Shown: positions 1-10,899, numbered from the stretch's first letter. The stretch is DNA of 64,000 nucleotides from Staphylococcus sp. 17KM0847 (GCF_013463155.1 NZ_CP040781.1:372001-436000); one strand, 5' to 3'. Made by a program: numbers and translations. The notes: generated by a model from the letters alone, not told the origin.

Positions 1-42
1 ATGTTTATTGATGCTTATTTAAGAAGCCAAATGAATCGTTAA
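1..42 (+). CDS. prfB: Peptide chain release factor 2, C-terminal end (partial)
   Basis: The first 14 codons of the window read MFIDAYLRSQMNR and stop at 40-42. This resembles the FI(D/E)AYL-type tail of bacterial RF2, and a rho-independent terminator follows at once. In staphylococci prfB lies just upstream of the LysM-CHAP/csbA/uvrB block, so position agrees. Only 13 residues are visible, so the identification rests on the tail motif plus synteny. RF2 releases peptides at UGA/UAA stop codons. Confidence 0.6.
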   Translation: MFIDAYLRSQMNR

Positions 43-68
43 ACGAAAGACATTGAGATATTGATATA

Positions 69-113
69 CTCCGAGAAGTTGGACGTAAACCTCTAACTTT
101 TCGGGGTATTTTT
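69..113 (+). terminator. Rho-independent terminator after prfB
   Basis: A 12-bp stem (CTCCGAGAAGTT, 69-80, against AACTTTTCGGGG, 95-106) contains two G-T pairs and is followed by a T-rich stretch. Confidence 0.8.
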
Positions 114-736
114 ATGAGGCTCGTCACCTTTTTTGTTATACAAACAGCGCAATCATTGATTGTTCACCCATCATTCTGCTCAACCCAATACATATTAATA
201 GATGAATTTAAGCGTATCATTCCATTTTATAAAAAACACTTACCTATCATTCAATCAGCGATGAACCACCCACAATTCAATAATGGCTGTATCAACGCCC
301 CGTCAAGGATAGACTCACACGTTATGTTGCTTAAATGTTACGTAGTAATAGCTAGAACGATTTCTTGTGTTGTCGTATGTATTTAGAATCAAGAAACGAT
401 AGTACTGAAAAAGCGCACAATCCATCAAGATTATACGCTTCGACATGCCTAGCCATTTCTACGTATATGAAATTATCATAAAAATAAAACTAAGTACTTT
501 TAATGATCTGTCCACCACAGAAGATGGACAGCCTAAAGTATGATATGCATTTTGTATTTGTTGTTATCAAGCCAATAGGAGCTTTTTCTTGTATATATAT
601 TGTTTGGATGGGTTTATAGTGTTTTTTGATAAAAGGAGTTTCAATCAATGGATTTGTATTAATTTTAGATAATATATTTCATCTTTTTCACAAATAGAAT
701 GTACGTATTATTTTAGAATAGTGACTGTGTTATGCT
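114..736. other. Non-coding stretch between prfB and the LysM-CHAP gene
   Basis: Open frames here lack ribosome sites and recognisable protein sequence; the 90-codon frame starting at 114 has no staphylococcal-looking composition. An inverted repeat (CTGTCCA 508-514, TGGACAG 525-531) is present without a T-run. I see no other structure. It may be decayed mobile DNA, but I cannot show which element. Confidence 0.5.
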
Positions 737-772
737 TTGGACACATACTATGCGTTAAAGGTGATGATATTT

Positions 773-1594
773 GTGATTTTTCAGTATGCGTGTTCTGTCG
801 CAAAAGCCATGACCCTATTGCCCCTTTTGTTTTCTCACATGATGTCACAACAACACTATACATTGTTAGAAGACACATCACTCTCTGATCTTGCACATCA
901 ATTTGCCACGACACCTCAAACGATCAAGGAACTGAATCATCTTGAACCTGAGCAATATCGCTTAAAAACAAGACAAACTATTAATGTCCCTACGCATCAC
1001 GTTTTAATAAAGCCACCTCATCTTGACCTACCTCATTTTCTTAAGCAACATCATCTTTCTTATGAGCGTATTAAAGCATTTAACCCACACTTCTTGTATG
1101 AAACTTCACCACAATGGATAGCTTTAACTGAAAAAGGAATGGCACATTTACCATTGATGTCACTTACAGCAAAATCGCTATACTCACCCTATAATCATAG
1201 GTTATCACAGCCAGAGATTGCGGTGTCATCTAGGCAATTGGACTTTAAAGAAGCGGCTAATCGATCAAATGGTTTTTACAGTAACGGTTATCGTCAAGGA
1301 CAGTGTACAGCATATGCATTTGAACGTCGTATTACATTAGGAAGAGCGATTCCATTGCATTGGGGAGATGCTAAATATTGGGCGAAGCATGCACGACGGG
1401 AAGGCTTTGTCGTATCTCATATACCTAAAGTTGGTGCGATATTGGTATCTGAAGCCGGTCAATATGGACACGTTGCAATCGTAGAAGCATGTTTGAAAAA
1501 AGGAGTTTATATATCAGAAATGAATTGGAAGGGTGAGGGTGTTATAAGCACAAGATTCATTGGAAATATAGATGACTATCAATATATTTACTGA
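773..1594 (+). CDS. Secreted LysM-CHAP cell-wall hydrolase
   Basis: The 273-residue protein starts at a GTG with AAAGGTGAT about nine bases upstream; a TTG at 737 in the same frame lacks such a site. The N-terminus is hydrophobic and probably a signal peptide. A LysM-like peptidoglycan-binding stretch (YTLLEDTSLSDLAHQF onward) covers roughly residues 30-75. The C-terminal third is a CHAP amidase/endopeptidase domain with the expected Cys (GQCTAYAFERR), His (YGHVAIVE) and Asn/Trp (EMNWKGEG) motifs. Such proteins cut peptidoglycan cross-links or stem amides during growth and separation. A LysM-CHAP gene occupies the same place between prfB and uvrB in S. aureus. The domain call is firm; bond specificity is not visible. 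Confidence 0.85.
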   Translation: MIFQYACSVAKAMTLLPLLFSHMMSQQHYTLLEDTSLSDLAHQFATTPQTIKELNHLEPEQYRLKTRQTINVPTHHVLIKPPHLDLPHFLKQHHLSYERIKAFNPHFLYETSPQWIALTEKGMAHLPLMSLTAKSLYSPYNHRLSQPEIAVSSRQLDFKEAANRSNGFYSNGYRQGQCTAYAFERRITLGRAIPLHWGDAKYWAKHARREGFVVSHIPKVGAILVSEAGQYGHVAIVEACLKKGVYISEMNWKGEGVISTRFIGNIDDYQYIY

Positions 1595-1682
1595 AGGCTT
1601 ATATTGTTTAAGGTGCGTTATTAAACAAAAGTATGTTATATTATCATAAAATATATTGCACGTTGCAGAGGAGGTTGCATCA

Positions 1683-2324
1683 ATGGGTGTCCATCAATAT
1701 TTTAAAAGATTATCAGACTTAGAAAAGCTCATACGTTTGCCGGGGAAATTTAAATATTTTGAACATAATGTAGCAGCACACTCCTTCAAGGTAACAAAAA
1801 TTGCGCAGTATCTCGGTACAGTTGAAGAATTTCATGGGAAAGAGGTAGATTGGAAAAGTCTATATGAAAAGGCATTGAACCATGATTTTGCTGAAATTTT
1901 TACAGGTGATATTAAAACACCGGTGAAATATGCGAGCAGTGAGTTGAAGAAATTATTTGCACAAGTAGAAGAAGAAATGGTGGATACATTTATCAATGAG
2001 GAATTTCCAGAGCGTTATCGCACGATTTATCGCCAACGCTTGCAAGAGGGAAAGGATGATTCATTGGAAGGGCAAATTTTATCAGTTGCAGACAAAATTG
2101 ATTTATTGTATGAGACATTTGGTGAAATTCAAAAACGTAATCCTGAACCACTCTTTTTTGAAATTTACGAAATGAGTTTAGAAACAATTATGCAATTTGA
2201 TCACTTATATTCAGTACAGGACTTTATAGATAATATCATTCCAGAAATGCTCACTGAGAACTTTATTCCGCGTAGCGAGTTACGTGAAAAAACAATGCAA
2301 TTATTAAATAAAAGAAAGCAGTGA
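1683..2324 (+). CDS. HD-domain phosphohydrolase (YfbR-like)
   Basis: ATG at 1683 lies eight bases after GAGGAGG, so I prefer it to the in-frame ATG at 1656. The 213-residue protein carries the HD-superfamily metal ligands: the histidine in VAAHSFKV, the NHDFAEIFTGD motif, and a later acidic patch (SVADKIDLL). This arrangement is typical of YfbR-type 5'-deoxynucleotidases and related HD hydrolases, which dephosphorylate nucleoside monophosphates using divalent metal. Substrate here is inferred only at family level. Its stop overlaps the start of csbA (TGATG), implying translational coupling. Confidence 0.8.
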   Translation: MGVHQYFKRLSDLEKLIRLPGKFKYFEHNVAAHSFKVTKIAQYLGTVEEFHGKEVDWKSLYEKALNHDFAEIFTGDIKTPVKYASSELKKLFAQVEEEMVDTFINEEFPERYRTIYRQRLQEGKDDSLEGQILSVADKIDLLYETFGEIQKRNPEPLFFEIYEMSLETIMQFDHLYSVQDFIDNIIPEMLTENFIPRSELREKTMQLLNKRKQ

Positions 2325-2569
2325 TGAATGTGATATGGTATGCATTAGCCGCTTTTTTTCCATGTATACTCGTTGTAATATTCAGTGCAATTACACGCAA
2401 TAAATGGATAGGCACACTGATTACATTAATAATCATTGGTACTTCAGTGTATAAAGGTTTTTTTCACAACGAATGGATTATTTTTATTGATGTTGTTTCA
2501 ATATTAGCGGGATATATTATTGTAGATACACTTCATACACACTATTATGACGAACCTAAAGAACGTTGA
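2324..2569 (+). CDS. csbA: CsbA family small membrane protein
   Basis: This 81-residue integral membrane protein has about three hydrophobic helices (residues 4-22, 28-46, 52-68) and a charged C-terminus (HYYDEPKER). It overlaps the upstream HD gene by one base; a GTG at 2321 is an alternative start. CsbA was named in Bacillus subtilis as a sigma-B-controlled membrane protein; its biochemical role is unknown. I recognise it from size, topology and its place directly upstream of uvrB. A strong terminator follows, separating it from uvrB. Confidence 0.75.
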   Translation: MNVIWYALAAFFPCILVVIFSAITRNKWIGTLITLIIIGTSVYKGFFHNEWIIFIDVVSILAGYIIVDTLHTHYYDEPKER

Positions 2570-2576
2570 TACCTAC

Positions 2577-2611
2577 CACTTCCTTTTTAGTACGAGAGGA
2601 AGTGTTTTTTT
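2577..2611 (+). terminator. Terminator after csbA
   Basis: CACTTCCT (2577-2584) pairs with AGGAAGTG (2597-2604) and is followed by seven T. Confidence 0.9.
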
Positions 2612-2666
2612 GCGTGTATGTGCAAGGATTTGTCAAAATACTTTGATGTCGAAAGAGAATGGTGAA

Positions 2667-2707
2667 CGAACAGATGTTTGTATTTCGAGGCGTAGTTTTG
2701 TTAAAAT
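2667..2707 (+). promoter_or_regulatory. LexA-like box and promoter of uvrBA
   Basis: CGAACAGATGTTTG (2667-2680) matches the Gram-positive LexA (Cheo) consensus CGAAC-N4-GTTCG at all but one position. A candidate -35 TTGTAT (2678-2683) overlaps its end and TAAAAT (2702-2707) serves as -10 with an 18-base spacer. This predicts SOS control of nucleotide excision repair. Confidence 0.7.
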
Positions 2708-2743
2708 AATAGTACGATTATTGTGATGAGGAGAAGAATAGGT

Positions 2744-4726
2744 ATGGAGCATCATGATTTTAAAGTGAGATCAAAATTTCAACCACAAGGGGATCAACCT
2801 AAAGCCATTGATGAGTTAGCAAAAGGTATTCGTGAAGGGAAGCGTCACCAAACATTACTTGGTGCAACAGGTACGGGGAAAACATTTACAATGAGTAATG
2901 TCATTAAAGAAGTAGGTAAGCCTACATTAATTATCGCGCATAATAAAACACTTGCGGGTCAGTTATATAGTGAATTTAAGTCTTTTTTTCCTGAGAATAG
3001 AGTAGAATATTTTGTAAGTTATTACGATTATTATCAACCTGAGGCATATGTACCCTCAACGGATACATTTATTGAAAAAGATGCATCAATTAATGACGAG
3101 ATTGATCAATTGCGTCATTCAGCAACAAGTGCATTATTTGAACGTGATGATGTTATTATTATTGCGAGTGTGAGCTGTATCTATGGTTTGGGTAATCCAG
3201 AAGAATATAAAGATTTAGTCGTAAGTATTCGTACAGGGATGGAAATGGACCGTAGTGAGCTTTTGCGTAAACTTGTAGATGTTCAATATACACGTAATGA
3301 TATAGACTTTCAACGTGGTACGTTTCGAGTGCGCGGTGATGTCGTTGAGATTTTTCCAGCCTCACGAGATGAGATGTGTATACGTGTTGAGTTTTTCGGT
3401 GATGAGATAGATCGTGTGAGTGAGATTAATTACTTAACAGGTGAAATTTTACGTGAGCGAGAGCATTTCGCGTTATTCCCAGCTTCTCACTTCGTCACAC
3501 GAGAAGAAAAAATGAAAGTCGCAATCGAACGCATTGAACAAGAGTTGGCTACCCAACTTGAGAAGCTGCGTAGTGAAAATAAATTATTAGAAGCTCAAAG
3601 GTTAGAGCAGCGTACAAACTATGACCTTGAAATGATGCGAGAGATGGGATTTTGTTCAGGGATTGAAAATTATTCCGTACACCTTACTTTACGTCCATTA
3701 GGTTCGACACCCTATACGTTGCTAGATTATTTTGGTGATGATTGGTTGATTATGATTGATGAGTCTCATGTGACACTTCCTCAGATTCGGGGGATGTACA
3801 ATGGAGACCAAGCACGTAAAAATGTGTTAGTAGAACATGGTTTTCGTTTGCCAAGTGCATTGGATAATAGACCATTAAAATTTGAAGAATTTGAAGATAA
3901 AGCACATCAACTTGTTTATGTATCTGCAACACCTGGACCGTATGAATTAGAACATACGGATGATATGGTTGAACAAATCATTCGTCCGACAGGTTTATTA
4001 GATCCTAAAATTGAGGTGCGCCCTACCAAAAATCAAATTGATGATTTGTTAAGTGAAATTCAAGAGCGTGTTGAAAAAAATGAACGTGTTCTTATTACAA
4101 CATTAACTAAAAAAATGAGTGAAGATTTAACGACATACCTGAAAGAAGCCGGGGTTAAAGTGAATTACTTACACTCTGAAATAAAAACATTAGAACGTAT
4201 TGAAATTATTAGAGATTTGCGTATGGGGACTTTTGATGTGTTGATTGGTATTAATTTGCTACGGGAAGGGATAGATATTCCTGAAGTCTCTCTCGTTGTA
4301 ATTCTTGATGCCGATAAGGAAGGCTTTTTACGTTCGGAACGTTCATTGATTCAAACTATCGGCCGCGCAGCACGTAATGATAAGGGTGAGGTCATTATGT
4401 ATGCAGATAAGATAACAGATTCAATGCGTGTTGCAATAGATGAAACAGAGAGACGCCGCGAAATCCAAGAGGCATATAATGAAGCGCATGGCATTACACC
4501 ACAAACCATTCATAAGCAAATTCATGATGTGATTAGTGCTACGGTTGAAACAGATGAAACAAATGAGGCAAAACGTAAAGAAGTGCCGAATAAAATGACG
4601 AAAAAAGAACGTCAAAAAACAATTCAAAATATTGAAAAGCAAATGAAAGAAGCAGCTAAAGCACTTGATTTTGAAAAAGCGACAGAGCTTAGAGATTTAT
4701 TATTTGAATTAAAATCAGAAGGGTGA
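2744..4726 (+). CDS. uvrB: Excinuclease ABC subunit B
   Basis: UvrB is the damage-verification helicase of nucleotide excision repair; UvrA loads it on DNA and it recruits UvrC. ATG at 2744 follows GAGGAG at good spacing, giving 660 residues, the normal length. Visible are Walker A GATGTGKT (about 40-47), the [11 protein letters not shown] segment of the beta-hairpin region (about 93-103), the DESH box (about residue 340), helicase motif VI (QTIGRAARN) and a C-terminal UVR domain (about 620-655) that contacts UvrC. uvrA starts six bases after its stop, so both are one transcript, probably SOS-induced from the LexA-type site upstream. Confidence 0.98.
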   Translation: MEHHDFKVRSKFQPQGDQPKAIDELAKGIREGKRHQTLLGATGTGKTFTMSNVIKEVGKPTLIIAHNKTLAGQLYSEFKSFFPENRVEYFVSYYDYYQPEAYVPSTDTFIEKDASINDEIDQLRHSATSALFERDDVIIIASVSCIYGLGNPEEYKDLVVSIRTGMEMDRSELLRKLVDVQYTRNDIDFQRGTFRVRGDVVEIFPASRDEMCIRVEFFGDEIDRVSEINYLTGEILREREHFALFPASHFVTREEKMKVAIERIEQELATQLEKLRSENKLLEAQRLEQRTNYDLEMMREMGFCSGIENYSVHLTLRPLGSTPYTLLDYFGDDWLIMIDESHVTLPQIRGMYNGDQARKNVLVEHGFRLPSALDNRPLKFEEFEDKAHQLVYVSATPGPYELEHTDDMVEQIIRPTGLLDPKIEVRPTKNQIDDLLSEIQERVEKNERVLITTLTKKMSEDLTTYLKEAGVKVNYLHSEIKTLERIEIIRDLRMGTFDVLIGINLLREGIDIPEVSLVVILDADKEGFLRSERSLIQTIGRAARNDKGEVIMYADKITDSMRVAIDETERRREIQEAYNEAHGITPQTIHKQIHDVISATVETDETNEAKRKEVPNKMTKKERQKTIQNIEKQMKEAAKALDFEKATELRDLLFELKSEG

Positions 4727-4731
4727 CATAA

Positions 4732-7575
4732 ATGAAGGGACCATCAATTGTAGTGAAAGGGGCACGTGCCCACAATTTAAAAAATATAGATATCGCACTA
4801 CCTAAACATAAATTTATTGTGATGACAGGGCTATCTGGTTCAGGGAAATCTTCACTTGCTTTTGATACGATTTATGCTGAAGGACAACGACGATATGTAG
4901 AGTCATTGAGTGCTTATGCACGTCAATTTTTAGGGCAAATGGATAAGCCAGATGTTGATACGATTGAAGGATTATCACCTGCTATTTCTATTGATCAAAA
5001 GACAACAAGTAAAAATCCACGTTCAACAGTGGCGACTGTAACAGAAATTTATGACTATATTCGTTTATTGTATGCGAGAATTGGCAAACCGATTTGCCCA
5101 GAACATGGAATAGAAATTGAATCACAAACCGTACAGCAGATGACAGATCGCATTATGGCGTTAGAAGAACGTACAAAAGTACAGTTATTAGCACCAATTG
5201 TTAACCATCGTAAAGGGAGTCATGAAAAGATTTTAGCAGATGTGAGTAAAAAGGGTTATGTGCGTGTACGTGTTAATAGTGAAATTATGGATATTACAGA
5301 AGTACCAGCACTGGATAAAAATAAAAATCACACCATTGAAGTTGTGGTGGATCGCCTTGTTGTTAAGCCAGGTATTGAAACACGATTGGCAGATTCTATT
5401 GAAACCGTTTTAGAACTTGCAGAAGGACGTCTTGTTGTAGATGTTATCGATGGAGAACCATTGGAGTTTTCGGAAAAGCATGCTTGTCCGATTTGTGGTT
5501 TTTCTATCGGTGACTTAGAGCCTCGAATGTTTAGTTTTAATAGTCCGTTCGGTGCTTGTCCAACATGTGACGGCTTAGGTCAAAAGTTAACAGTAGATAT
5601 TGATCTTGTCGTGCCAGATAAAAGCAAAACCCTTAATGAAGGGGCCATTTTACCATGGGAACCGAAAAGTTCAGATTTCTATCCGACTTTATTAAAACGT
5701 GTATGTGAAGTCTATAAGATTAATATGGATAAACCGTTCCGCCAATTAACTGAGCGCCAACAACGTATTATTTTACATGGTTCAGGTGATAAAGAAATCA
5801 CATTTACGTTTAATTCTAGATCTGGAGAACAGCGTAAGCGTACAATGGTATTTGAAGGTGTTGTGCCTAATATCGAGCGTCGTTTTAATGAATCACCTTC
5901 TGAATATGTGAGAGAAATGATGCGAAAATATATGGCCGAACAGCCTTGTGAAACGTGTAAAGGTCAACGTTTGAGTAAAGAAGCACTTTCAGTCTATGTA
6001 GCTGGTAAAAATATTGGTGAAGTGGTATCACAGTCTATTCACGAAGCTTTAACTTATTACGAAGAGATTTCATTGTCTGAACAAGACGCTCAAATTGCAC
6101 ATTTAATCTTAAAGGAAATTACAGCACGTTTGTCGTTTCTTAATAATGTCGGTTTAGATTATTTAACTTTGGATCGTGCATCGGGGACGTTATCTGGTGG
6201 AGAGGCACAACGTATTCGATTAGCAACACAGATTGGATCGCGTTTATCAGGTGTACTATATGTGTTAGATGAACCTTCTATTGGGTTACATCAGCGAGAT
6301 AATGATCGCTTGATTCAAACCTTAAAAGAAATGCGAGATTTAGGTAATACATTAATTGTTGTTGAACATGATGAAGATACGATGTATGAGGCAGATTATC
6401 TTGTTGATATTGGTCCCGGTGCAGGTGAACATGGTGGTGAAGTTGTTGCGAGCGGCACGCCTAAGCAAGTCATGAAAAATAAAAAGTCGTTAACCGGACA
6501 GTATCTAAGTGGTAAAAAATACATTCCAGTTCCAGAACATCGACGTGATATAACAGCACGCAAAATTTCTATTAAAGGTGCACGTAGCAATAATTTAAAG
6601 AATATTAACGTTGATTTCCCATTGTCAGTGATGAATGTCGTTACAGGTGTTTCGGGATCCGGTAAAAGTTCACTTGTCAATGAAGTGTTGTTTAAATCTT
6701 TAGCTAAAGTGATTAATAAATCCAAAGTAAAGCCGGGTGACCATGATGAAGTGAAAGGTATCGAAGAAATTGATAAAATTATAGACATTGATCAATCACC
6801 TATCGGTCGAACACCACGATCTAACCCTGCAACATATACAGGTGTATTTGATGATATTCGAGATGTTTTTGCCTCAACCAATGAAGCTAAGGTACGTGGT
6901 TATCAGAAGGGGCGCTTTAGCTTCAATGTAAAAGGGGGGCGCTGTGAAGCATGTAAAGGTGACGGTATTATCAAAATTGAAATGCATTTTTTACCGGATG
7001 TCTACGTACCATGTGAAGTATGTGAAGGAAAACGCTATAATAGAGAGACGTTAGAAGTAACGTATAAAGGTAAAAGTATCGCTGACGTATTAGCGATGAC
7101 TGTTGAAGACGCCACACAATTTTTTGGAAATATTCCTAAAATCAAACGTAAATTACAAACATTAGTAGACGTTGGATTGGGGTATATTACATTAGGACAA
7201 CCGGCAACGACATTATCTGGGGGAGAAGCCCAACGTGTCAAACTTGCGTCAGAACTACATAAACGTTCTACAGGTCGTTCTATATACATTTTAGATGAGC
7301 CGACAACAGGATTACATGTTGATGATATTCAACGTTTACTTAAAGTTTTAAATAAACTTGTTGAAAATGGTGATACAGTTGTGATTATTGAACATAATTT
7401 AGATGTGATTAAGACAGCAGATTATTTAATTGATTTAGGTCCTGAAGGCGGCGACGGTGGCGGAACTATTGTTGCTACCGGGACACCTGAAGAAATCGCA
7501 AAAAATAAAGCATCTTATACAGGTCAATATTTGCAACGTATTTTAGCCAGAGATCAAGCGCGAATGGAGAGATAG
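4732..7575 (+). CDS. uvrA: Excinuclease ABC subunit A
   Basis: UvrA is the ATPase that recognises bulky DNA lesions as a dimer and hands DNA to UvrB. The 947-residue protein has two ABC modules: Walker [10 protein letters not shown] (about 33-41) and GVSGSGKSS (near 645), each with a signature LSGGEAQR. Zinc-binding Cys pairs are seen in [25 protein letters not shown] and CEVC. It follows uvrB by five bases and precedes the repeat-protein gene by two bases, so the three are co-transcribed. Confidence 0.98.
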   Translation: MKGPSIVVKGARAHNLKNIDIALPKHKFIVMTGLSGSGKSSLAFDTIYAEGQRRYVESLSAYARQFLGQMDKPDVDTIEGLSPAISIDQKTTSKNPRSTVATVTEIYDYIRLLYARIGKPICPEHGIEIESQTVQQMTDRIMALEERTKVQLLAPIVNHRKGSHEKILADVSKKGYVRVRVNSEIMDITEVPALDKNKNHTIEVVVDRLVVKPGIETRLADSIETVLELAEGRLVVDVIDGEPLEFSEKHACPICGFSIGDLEPRMFSFNSPFGACPTCDGLGQKLTVDIDLVVPDKSKTLNEGAILPWEPKSSDFYPTLLKRVCEVYKINMDKPFRQLTERQQRIILHGSGDKEITFTFNSRSGEQRKRTMVFEGVVPNIERRFNESPSEYVREMMRKYMAEQPCETCKGQRLSKEALSVYVAGKNIGEVVSQSIHEALTYYEEISLSEQDAQIAHLILKEITARLSFLNNVGLDYLTLDRASGTLSGGEAQRIRLATQIGSRLSGVLYVLDEPSIGLHQRDNDRLIQTLKEMRDLGNTLIVVEHDEDTMYEADYLVDIGPGAGEHGGEVVASGTPKQVMKNKKSLTGQYLSGKKYIPVPEHRRDITARKISIKGARSNNLKNINVDFPLSVMNVVTGVSGSGKSSLVNEVLFKSLAKVINKSKVKPGDHDEVKGIEEIDKIIDIDQSPIGRTPRSNPATYTGVFDDIRDVFASTNEAKVRGYQKGRFSFNVKGGRCEACKGDGIIKIEMHFLPDVYVPCEVCEGKRYNRETLEVTYKGKSIADVLAMTVEDATQFFGNIPKIKRKLQTLVDVGLGYITLGQPATTLSGGEAQRVKLASELHKRSTGRSIYILDEPTTGLHVDDIQRLLKVLNKLVENGDTVVIIEHNLDVIKTADYLIDLGPEGGDGGGTIVATGTPEEIAKNKASYTGQYLQRILARDQARMER

Positions 7576-7577
7576 TC

Positions 7578-8426
7578 ATGCAAGAAGCAAAAGTAAAAGC
7601 ATTATTAACAGAATTTGTAGTAAATGGTAAAATCAATGCGGAAGAGGCAGCAACTCTATTAGATGCCATATCATCTTTAAATGATTCACAACAACAAACG
7701 ACAGAACATGATAGCAAGAATTTGGGAAGTGAAACAGATGAAATAAGAAAAGCAAAAGCATCATTAGTAACAAAACTTATAATAGATGATAAAATCAATT
7801 TTGAAGAGGCAGCAACTTTATTAGATGCCATGCTTTTCAATGATTCACAACAACAAACGACAGCATATGATAGCAAGAATTTGGAAAGTGAAACAGAAGT
7901 GTTATTTGAAACAAGTGAAGTAAAAAAATTAGTATTAGATCTTTTAATAGAGGGTAAAATCAGTAAGGAAGAAGCAGTAACTCTATTAGATGCCATATCT
8001 TTAAATGATTCACAACAACAAACGACAGCATATGATAGCAAGAATTTGGAAAGTGAAACAGAAGCAAGTAAAGTAAAAAAATTAGTAACAGACCTTTTAA
8101 TAGATGGTAAAATCAAATTTGAAGAAGCAGCAAGTCTATTAGGTGCCATGTTTTTCAATGATTCGCAACAACAAACGACAGAACATGATAGCAAGAATTT
8201 GGGAAGTGAAACAGAAGCGTCATTTGAAACAAGTATAGAGGATTTTGTACGAGATACATTTCAAAGTGTGACGGATATATTACGTAAAGGTGTAAAGGCA
8301 GCTGATGATCAATGGCAAAGAGCCAAAAATAAAGATGATGATCATACAACGATAGATCCTTTTCAGCACCTTGAAAAAACACTACAAGAGTTAAGTGAAC
8401 GTTTGAAAGCGAAAAACAAAGAATAA
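7578..8426 (+). CDS. Tandem-repeat helical protein downstream of uvrA
   Basis: Unrecognised 282-residue cytoplasmic protein. It consists of four units of 51-55 residues, each with a helical hairpin of the type KVKALLTEFVVNGKINAEEA followed by TLLDAI, then an acidic linker NDSQQQTT..DSKNL..ETE. The hairpin resembles the short N-terminal module seen in YvlB/SHOCT-like small proteins, but I cannot assign a family. Residues 215-282 are a unique charged tail that may form a coiled coil (LEKTLQELSERLKAKNKE). It has no signal peptide or membrane segment. GGAGAG precedes ATG 7578, two bases after uvrA, so expression should follow SOS induction. The linkers are nearly identical at DNA level, suggesting recent internal duplication and length variation. 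Confidence 0.75.
   Translation: MQEAKVKALLTEFVVNGKINAEEAATLLDAISSLNDSQQQTTEHDSKNLGSETDEIRKAKASLVTKLIIDDKINFEEAATLLDAMLFNDSQQQTTAYDSKNLESETEVLFETSEVKKLVLDLLIEGKISKEEAVTLLDAISLNDSQQQTTAYDSKNLESETEASKVKKLVTDLLIDGKIKFEEAASLLGAMFFNDSQQQTTEHDSKNLGSETEASFETSIEDFVRDTFQSVTDILRKGVKAADDQWQRAKNKDDDHTTIDPFQHLEKTLQELSERLKAKNKE
7680..8220 (+). repeat. Four tandem in-gene repeats of 153-165 bp
   Basis: The linker beginning AATGATTC(A/G)CAACAACAAACG recurs at about 7680, 7839, 8004 and 8157, each time followed by GATAGCAAGAATTTGG. Intervals are multiples of three, so the reading frame survives copy-number change. Confidence 0.85.
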
Positions 8427-8455
8427 CGAACTTTACTTTTATTCACTATGAAGAT

Positions 8456-8526
8456 AAGCCACTGACTGAGATGATACATAGAATCGATAAAGTGCTCTAT
8501 GGTCATTTAAACGTCGGTGGCTTTTA
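8456..8526 (+). terminator. Possible branched terminator after the repeat gene
   Basis: AAGCCACTGAC (8456-8466) pairs with GTCGGTGGCTT (8513-8523) across a long loop that itself contains a small ATAGA/TCTAT stem. The T-run is short, so termination strength is uncertain. Confidence 0.45.
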
Positions 8527-8628
8527 ACTTGAAAATAATAAAATTTATGATTTGATTATAACATTGCTATCCTGCAACAATAACAATTTGATATGATAGA
8601 GTGGAATGACATAAAATGAGGTGAAAAA

Positions 8629-9570
8629 ATGTTAACAACACAAGATGTCGTTGAACGTTTCAAGTTGAACGTTGTAGCGGGAAAAGGCGGTTTAAATCGT
8701 CCAATACAAAATACAGATATATCTCGACCGGGGTTAGTAATGGCGGGTTATTTTTCACATTATTCATCTAACCGCATTCAAATATTGGGAACAACAGAAT
8801 TGTCTTTTTATAACTTATTAAGTGATGAAGAGCGTAGTGGCCGTATGCGCAAATTATGTCAGCCTGAAACGCCAGCAATCATTATTACAAGAGGCTATAA
8901 AGCACCAGAAGAGTTGCTTTGTGCATCCGAAGAAACGAATACACCTTTGCTTTATGTAGAAGAAGCGACAACGCGGGTAATGGGAAGACTGACCTCCTAT
9001 TTAGAACATGAGCTTGCGAACTCCACATCGATTCATGGTGTGTTAGTCGATGTTTACGGTGTAGGCGTGTTGATCACAGGGGATTCAGGTGTCGGTAAAA
9101 GTGAAACAGCACTTGAACTGGTCAAACGCGGTCATCGTCTGGTAGCAGATGATAATGTTGAGATCAAGGAAGTTGTGAAAGATGAACTGATTGGTAAGCC
9201 ACCAAAAATCATTGAACATCTGCTAGAAATTAGAGGCCTGGGAATTATCAATGTTATGACATTATTTGGTGCGGGATCCATTTTGACTAAAAAACGGATT
9301 CACTTGAACATTAATCTCGAAACGTGGCGTGAAGGTAAACTTTATGATCGAATCGGTTTGAGTGAAGAAACATTGCAAATTCTTGATACCAACATCACCA
9401 AAAAAACAATCCCTATCCGACCAGGACGTAATGTGGCAGTTATCATTGAAGTCGCAGCGATGAACTATCGCCTGAATGTAATGGGGATTAATACAGCAGA
9501 AGAATTTAATCAAAGACTTAATGCTGAAATTATGAAAAACAGTCAAAAGAAACAAGGTGAAGATGCATGA
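8629..9570 (+). CDS. hprK: HPr kinase/phosphorylase
   Basis: HprK phosphorylates HPr on Ser46 in response to fructose-1,6-bisphosphate and removes the phosphate when Pi is high, which drives CcpA-dependent catabolite repression. The 313-residue protein has the expected N-terminal domain, a Walker A loop GDSGVGKS (151-158) and the HprK signature [10 protein letters not shown] near residue 205. GAGGTG sits seven bases before ATG. Its stop overlaps the lgt start by four bases (ATGA), so the genes are translationally coupled, an order conserved in Firmicutes. Confidence 0.97.
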   Translation: MLTTQDVVERFKLNVVAGKGGLNRPIQNTDISRPGLVMAGYFSHYSSNRIQILGTTELSFYNLLSDEERSGRMRKLCQPETPAIIITRGYKAPEELLCASEETNTPLLYVEEATTRVMGRLTSYLEHELANSTSIHGVLVDVYGVGVLITGDSGVGKSETALELVKRGHRLVADDNVEIKEVVKDELIGKPPKIIEHLLEIRGLGIINVMTLFGAGSILTKKRIHLNINLETWREGKLYDRIGLSEETLQILDTNITKKTIPIRPGRNVAVIIEVAAMNYRLNVMGINTAEEFNQRLNAEIMKNSQKKQGEDA

Positions 9571-10412
9571 TAATGTCATATATTGATCCGGTAGCAATAC
9601 AGTTGGGTGGTTTGTCGATACGTTGGTACGGTATTATTATTGCAACTGCTATTCTAATTGGCTATGCAGTTGCTCAGAAGAGTGCAAGACATATAGGGTT
9701 TAAAGAAGACGATATTGTTAACTTATTAATTGTTAGCGTAGTTGTAGCAATCATAACAGCACGTTTATATTTTGTATTGTTTCATTTAGATTATTATAGC
9801 CAAAATCTTTTAGAAATCCCGATGATTTGGCAAGGAGGCATTGCAATTCACGGTGGTTTATTAGGGGCCTTTGCTATGGGAACTTATTATTGTTATCGTC
9901 GAAACTGGCACCCTTTACAAGTTGCTGATATTGTGGCACCAAGTATTATATTAGCTCAAGGTATTGGACGTTGGGGTAACTTTATGAATCATGAAGCACA
10001 CGGAGGACCTGTTACAAGAGCATTTTTAGAAAATTTATCATTGCCTAATTTTATTATCGAAAATATGTATATTGATGGTCAATACTATCACCCCGCTTTC
10101 TTATACGAATCTATGTGGGATGTCTTAGGATTTATACTGCTGATCACATTACGCCGCCATCTGCGTGTCGGAGAGACATTTGGGTTATATCTCATTTGGT
10201 ATTCGATTGGGCGCTTTTTTATCGAAGGATTGCGTACAGATAGTTTGATGATTGGAGAGGTTATTCGCGTTGCACAACTGATGTCTATCACACTAATTAT
10301 TGTAGGGATTTTACTTATTCTGATTCAACGTTTTAAAGTAAAAGCGCCATTATATCGAGAAGTGAAGGTCTTATCATGGGCACAATATGAAAAGTCAAAG
10401 GAGCGTAAATAA
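9567..10412 (+). CDS. lgt: Prolipoprotein diacylglyceryl transferase
   Basis: Lgt transfers diacylglycerol from phosphatidylglycerol to the lipobox cysteine of prolipoproteins, the first step of lipoprotein maturation; MetQ proteins in this window would be substrates. The 281-residue membrane protein has about seven helices, the [10 protein letters not shown] segment and the signature [15 protein letters not shown]. Start ATG 9567 overlaps the hprK stop; AAGGTGA lies seven bases upstream, and ATG 9573 is a possible alternative. It is followed one base later by the acyltransferase gene. Confidence 0.97.
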   Translation: MIMSYIDPVAIQLGGLSIRWYGIIIATAILIGYAVAQKSARHIGFKEDDIVNLLIVSVVVAIITARLYFVLFHLDYYSQNLLEIPMIWQGGIAIHGGLLGAFAMGTYYCYRRNWHPLQVADIVAPSIILAQGIGRWGNFMNHEAHGGPVTRAFLENLSLPNFIIENMYIDGQYYHPAFLYESMWDVLGFILLITLRRHLRVGETFGLYLIWYSIGRFFIEGLRTDSLMIGEVIRVAQLMSITLIIVGILLILIQRFKVKAPLYREVKVLSWAQYEKSKERK

Positions 10413-10413
10413 A

Positions 10414-10899
10414 GTGTCAAGACGGCTCAATACAATCCAAGCACAGCAGCATAATCCACTTTGGCATATTTATCGTTATATTCGTTTTACTAAAATGTTC
10501 AAAAATACAGTAATTATTGAGATCTCACGTTTTATTCCTAGCATTAGCTGGAAACGTTGGATTTATCGTCATATATTAAAAATGTCAGTTGGGGAGCAGA
10601 GTGCATTTGCGTATAAAGCGGTGCCAGATTTACTATATCCAGAGCGTATAACCATTGGCAAGCGAGTAATTATTGGCTATAATGCTACGATATTGACGCA
10701 TGAATTTTTACCGGACGCCTTGCGTATAGGGGATGTGAAAATTGGAGATCATACGATGATAGGTGCAAATGTTACGATACTTCCCGGTGTGACAATCGGT
10801 CAAAATGTTAAAGTAGGTGCAGGTGCAGTTGTTTCCAAAGATATTCCAGATGGTGCAACGGCTTATGGTACACCTTTACAAATTTATTTAAATCAATAG
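10414..10899 (+). CDS. Left-handed beta-helix acyltransferase
   Basis: The GTG at 10414 is preceded by AAAGGAG at about ten bases, whereas the in-frame ATG at 10387 inside lgt has no ribosome site. The 161-residue product has a basic N-terminus and, from about residue 85, hexapeptide repeats ([41 protein letters not shown]) forming a left-handed beta-helix ending in a YGTP motif. This is the fold of acetyl/acyltransferases such as CysE and maltose acetyltransferase. The acceptor is unknown. Its fixed place between lgt and the TPR gene in staphylococci suggests an envelope or metabolic role, which is inference. Confidence 0.8.
   Translation: MSRRLNTIQAQQHNPLWHIYRYIRFTKMFKNTVIIEISRFIPSISWKRWIYRHILKMSVGEQSAFAYKAVPDLLYPERITIGKRVIIGYNATILTHEFLPDALRIGDVKIGDHTMIGANVTILPGVTIGQNVKVGAGAVVSKDIPDGATAYGTPLQIYLNQ

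Noticed and set aside
114-386. A 90-codon plus-strand frame after prfB
   Set aside because: It starts inside the terminator, has no ribosome site and resembles no protein I know.
508-531. The inverted repeat CTGTCCA/TGGACAG as an IS end or terminator
   Set aside because: It lacks a T-run, a partner end and an adjacent transposase.
541-575. A WalR binding site upstream of the LysM-CHAP gene
   Set aside because: TGTATTTGTTGTTAT looks suggestive, but spacing and half-sites do not fit TGTWAH-N5-TGTWAH.
7475-8194. A 239-codon minus-strand frame over the uvrA end and repeat gene
   Set aside because: Its repeats mirror those of the plus-strand gene; it has no ribosome site, and the plus-strand protein has sensible composition.
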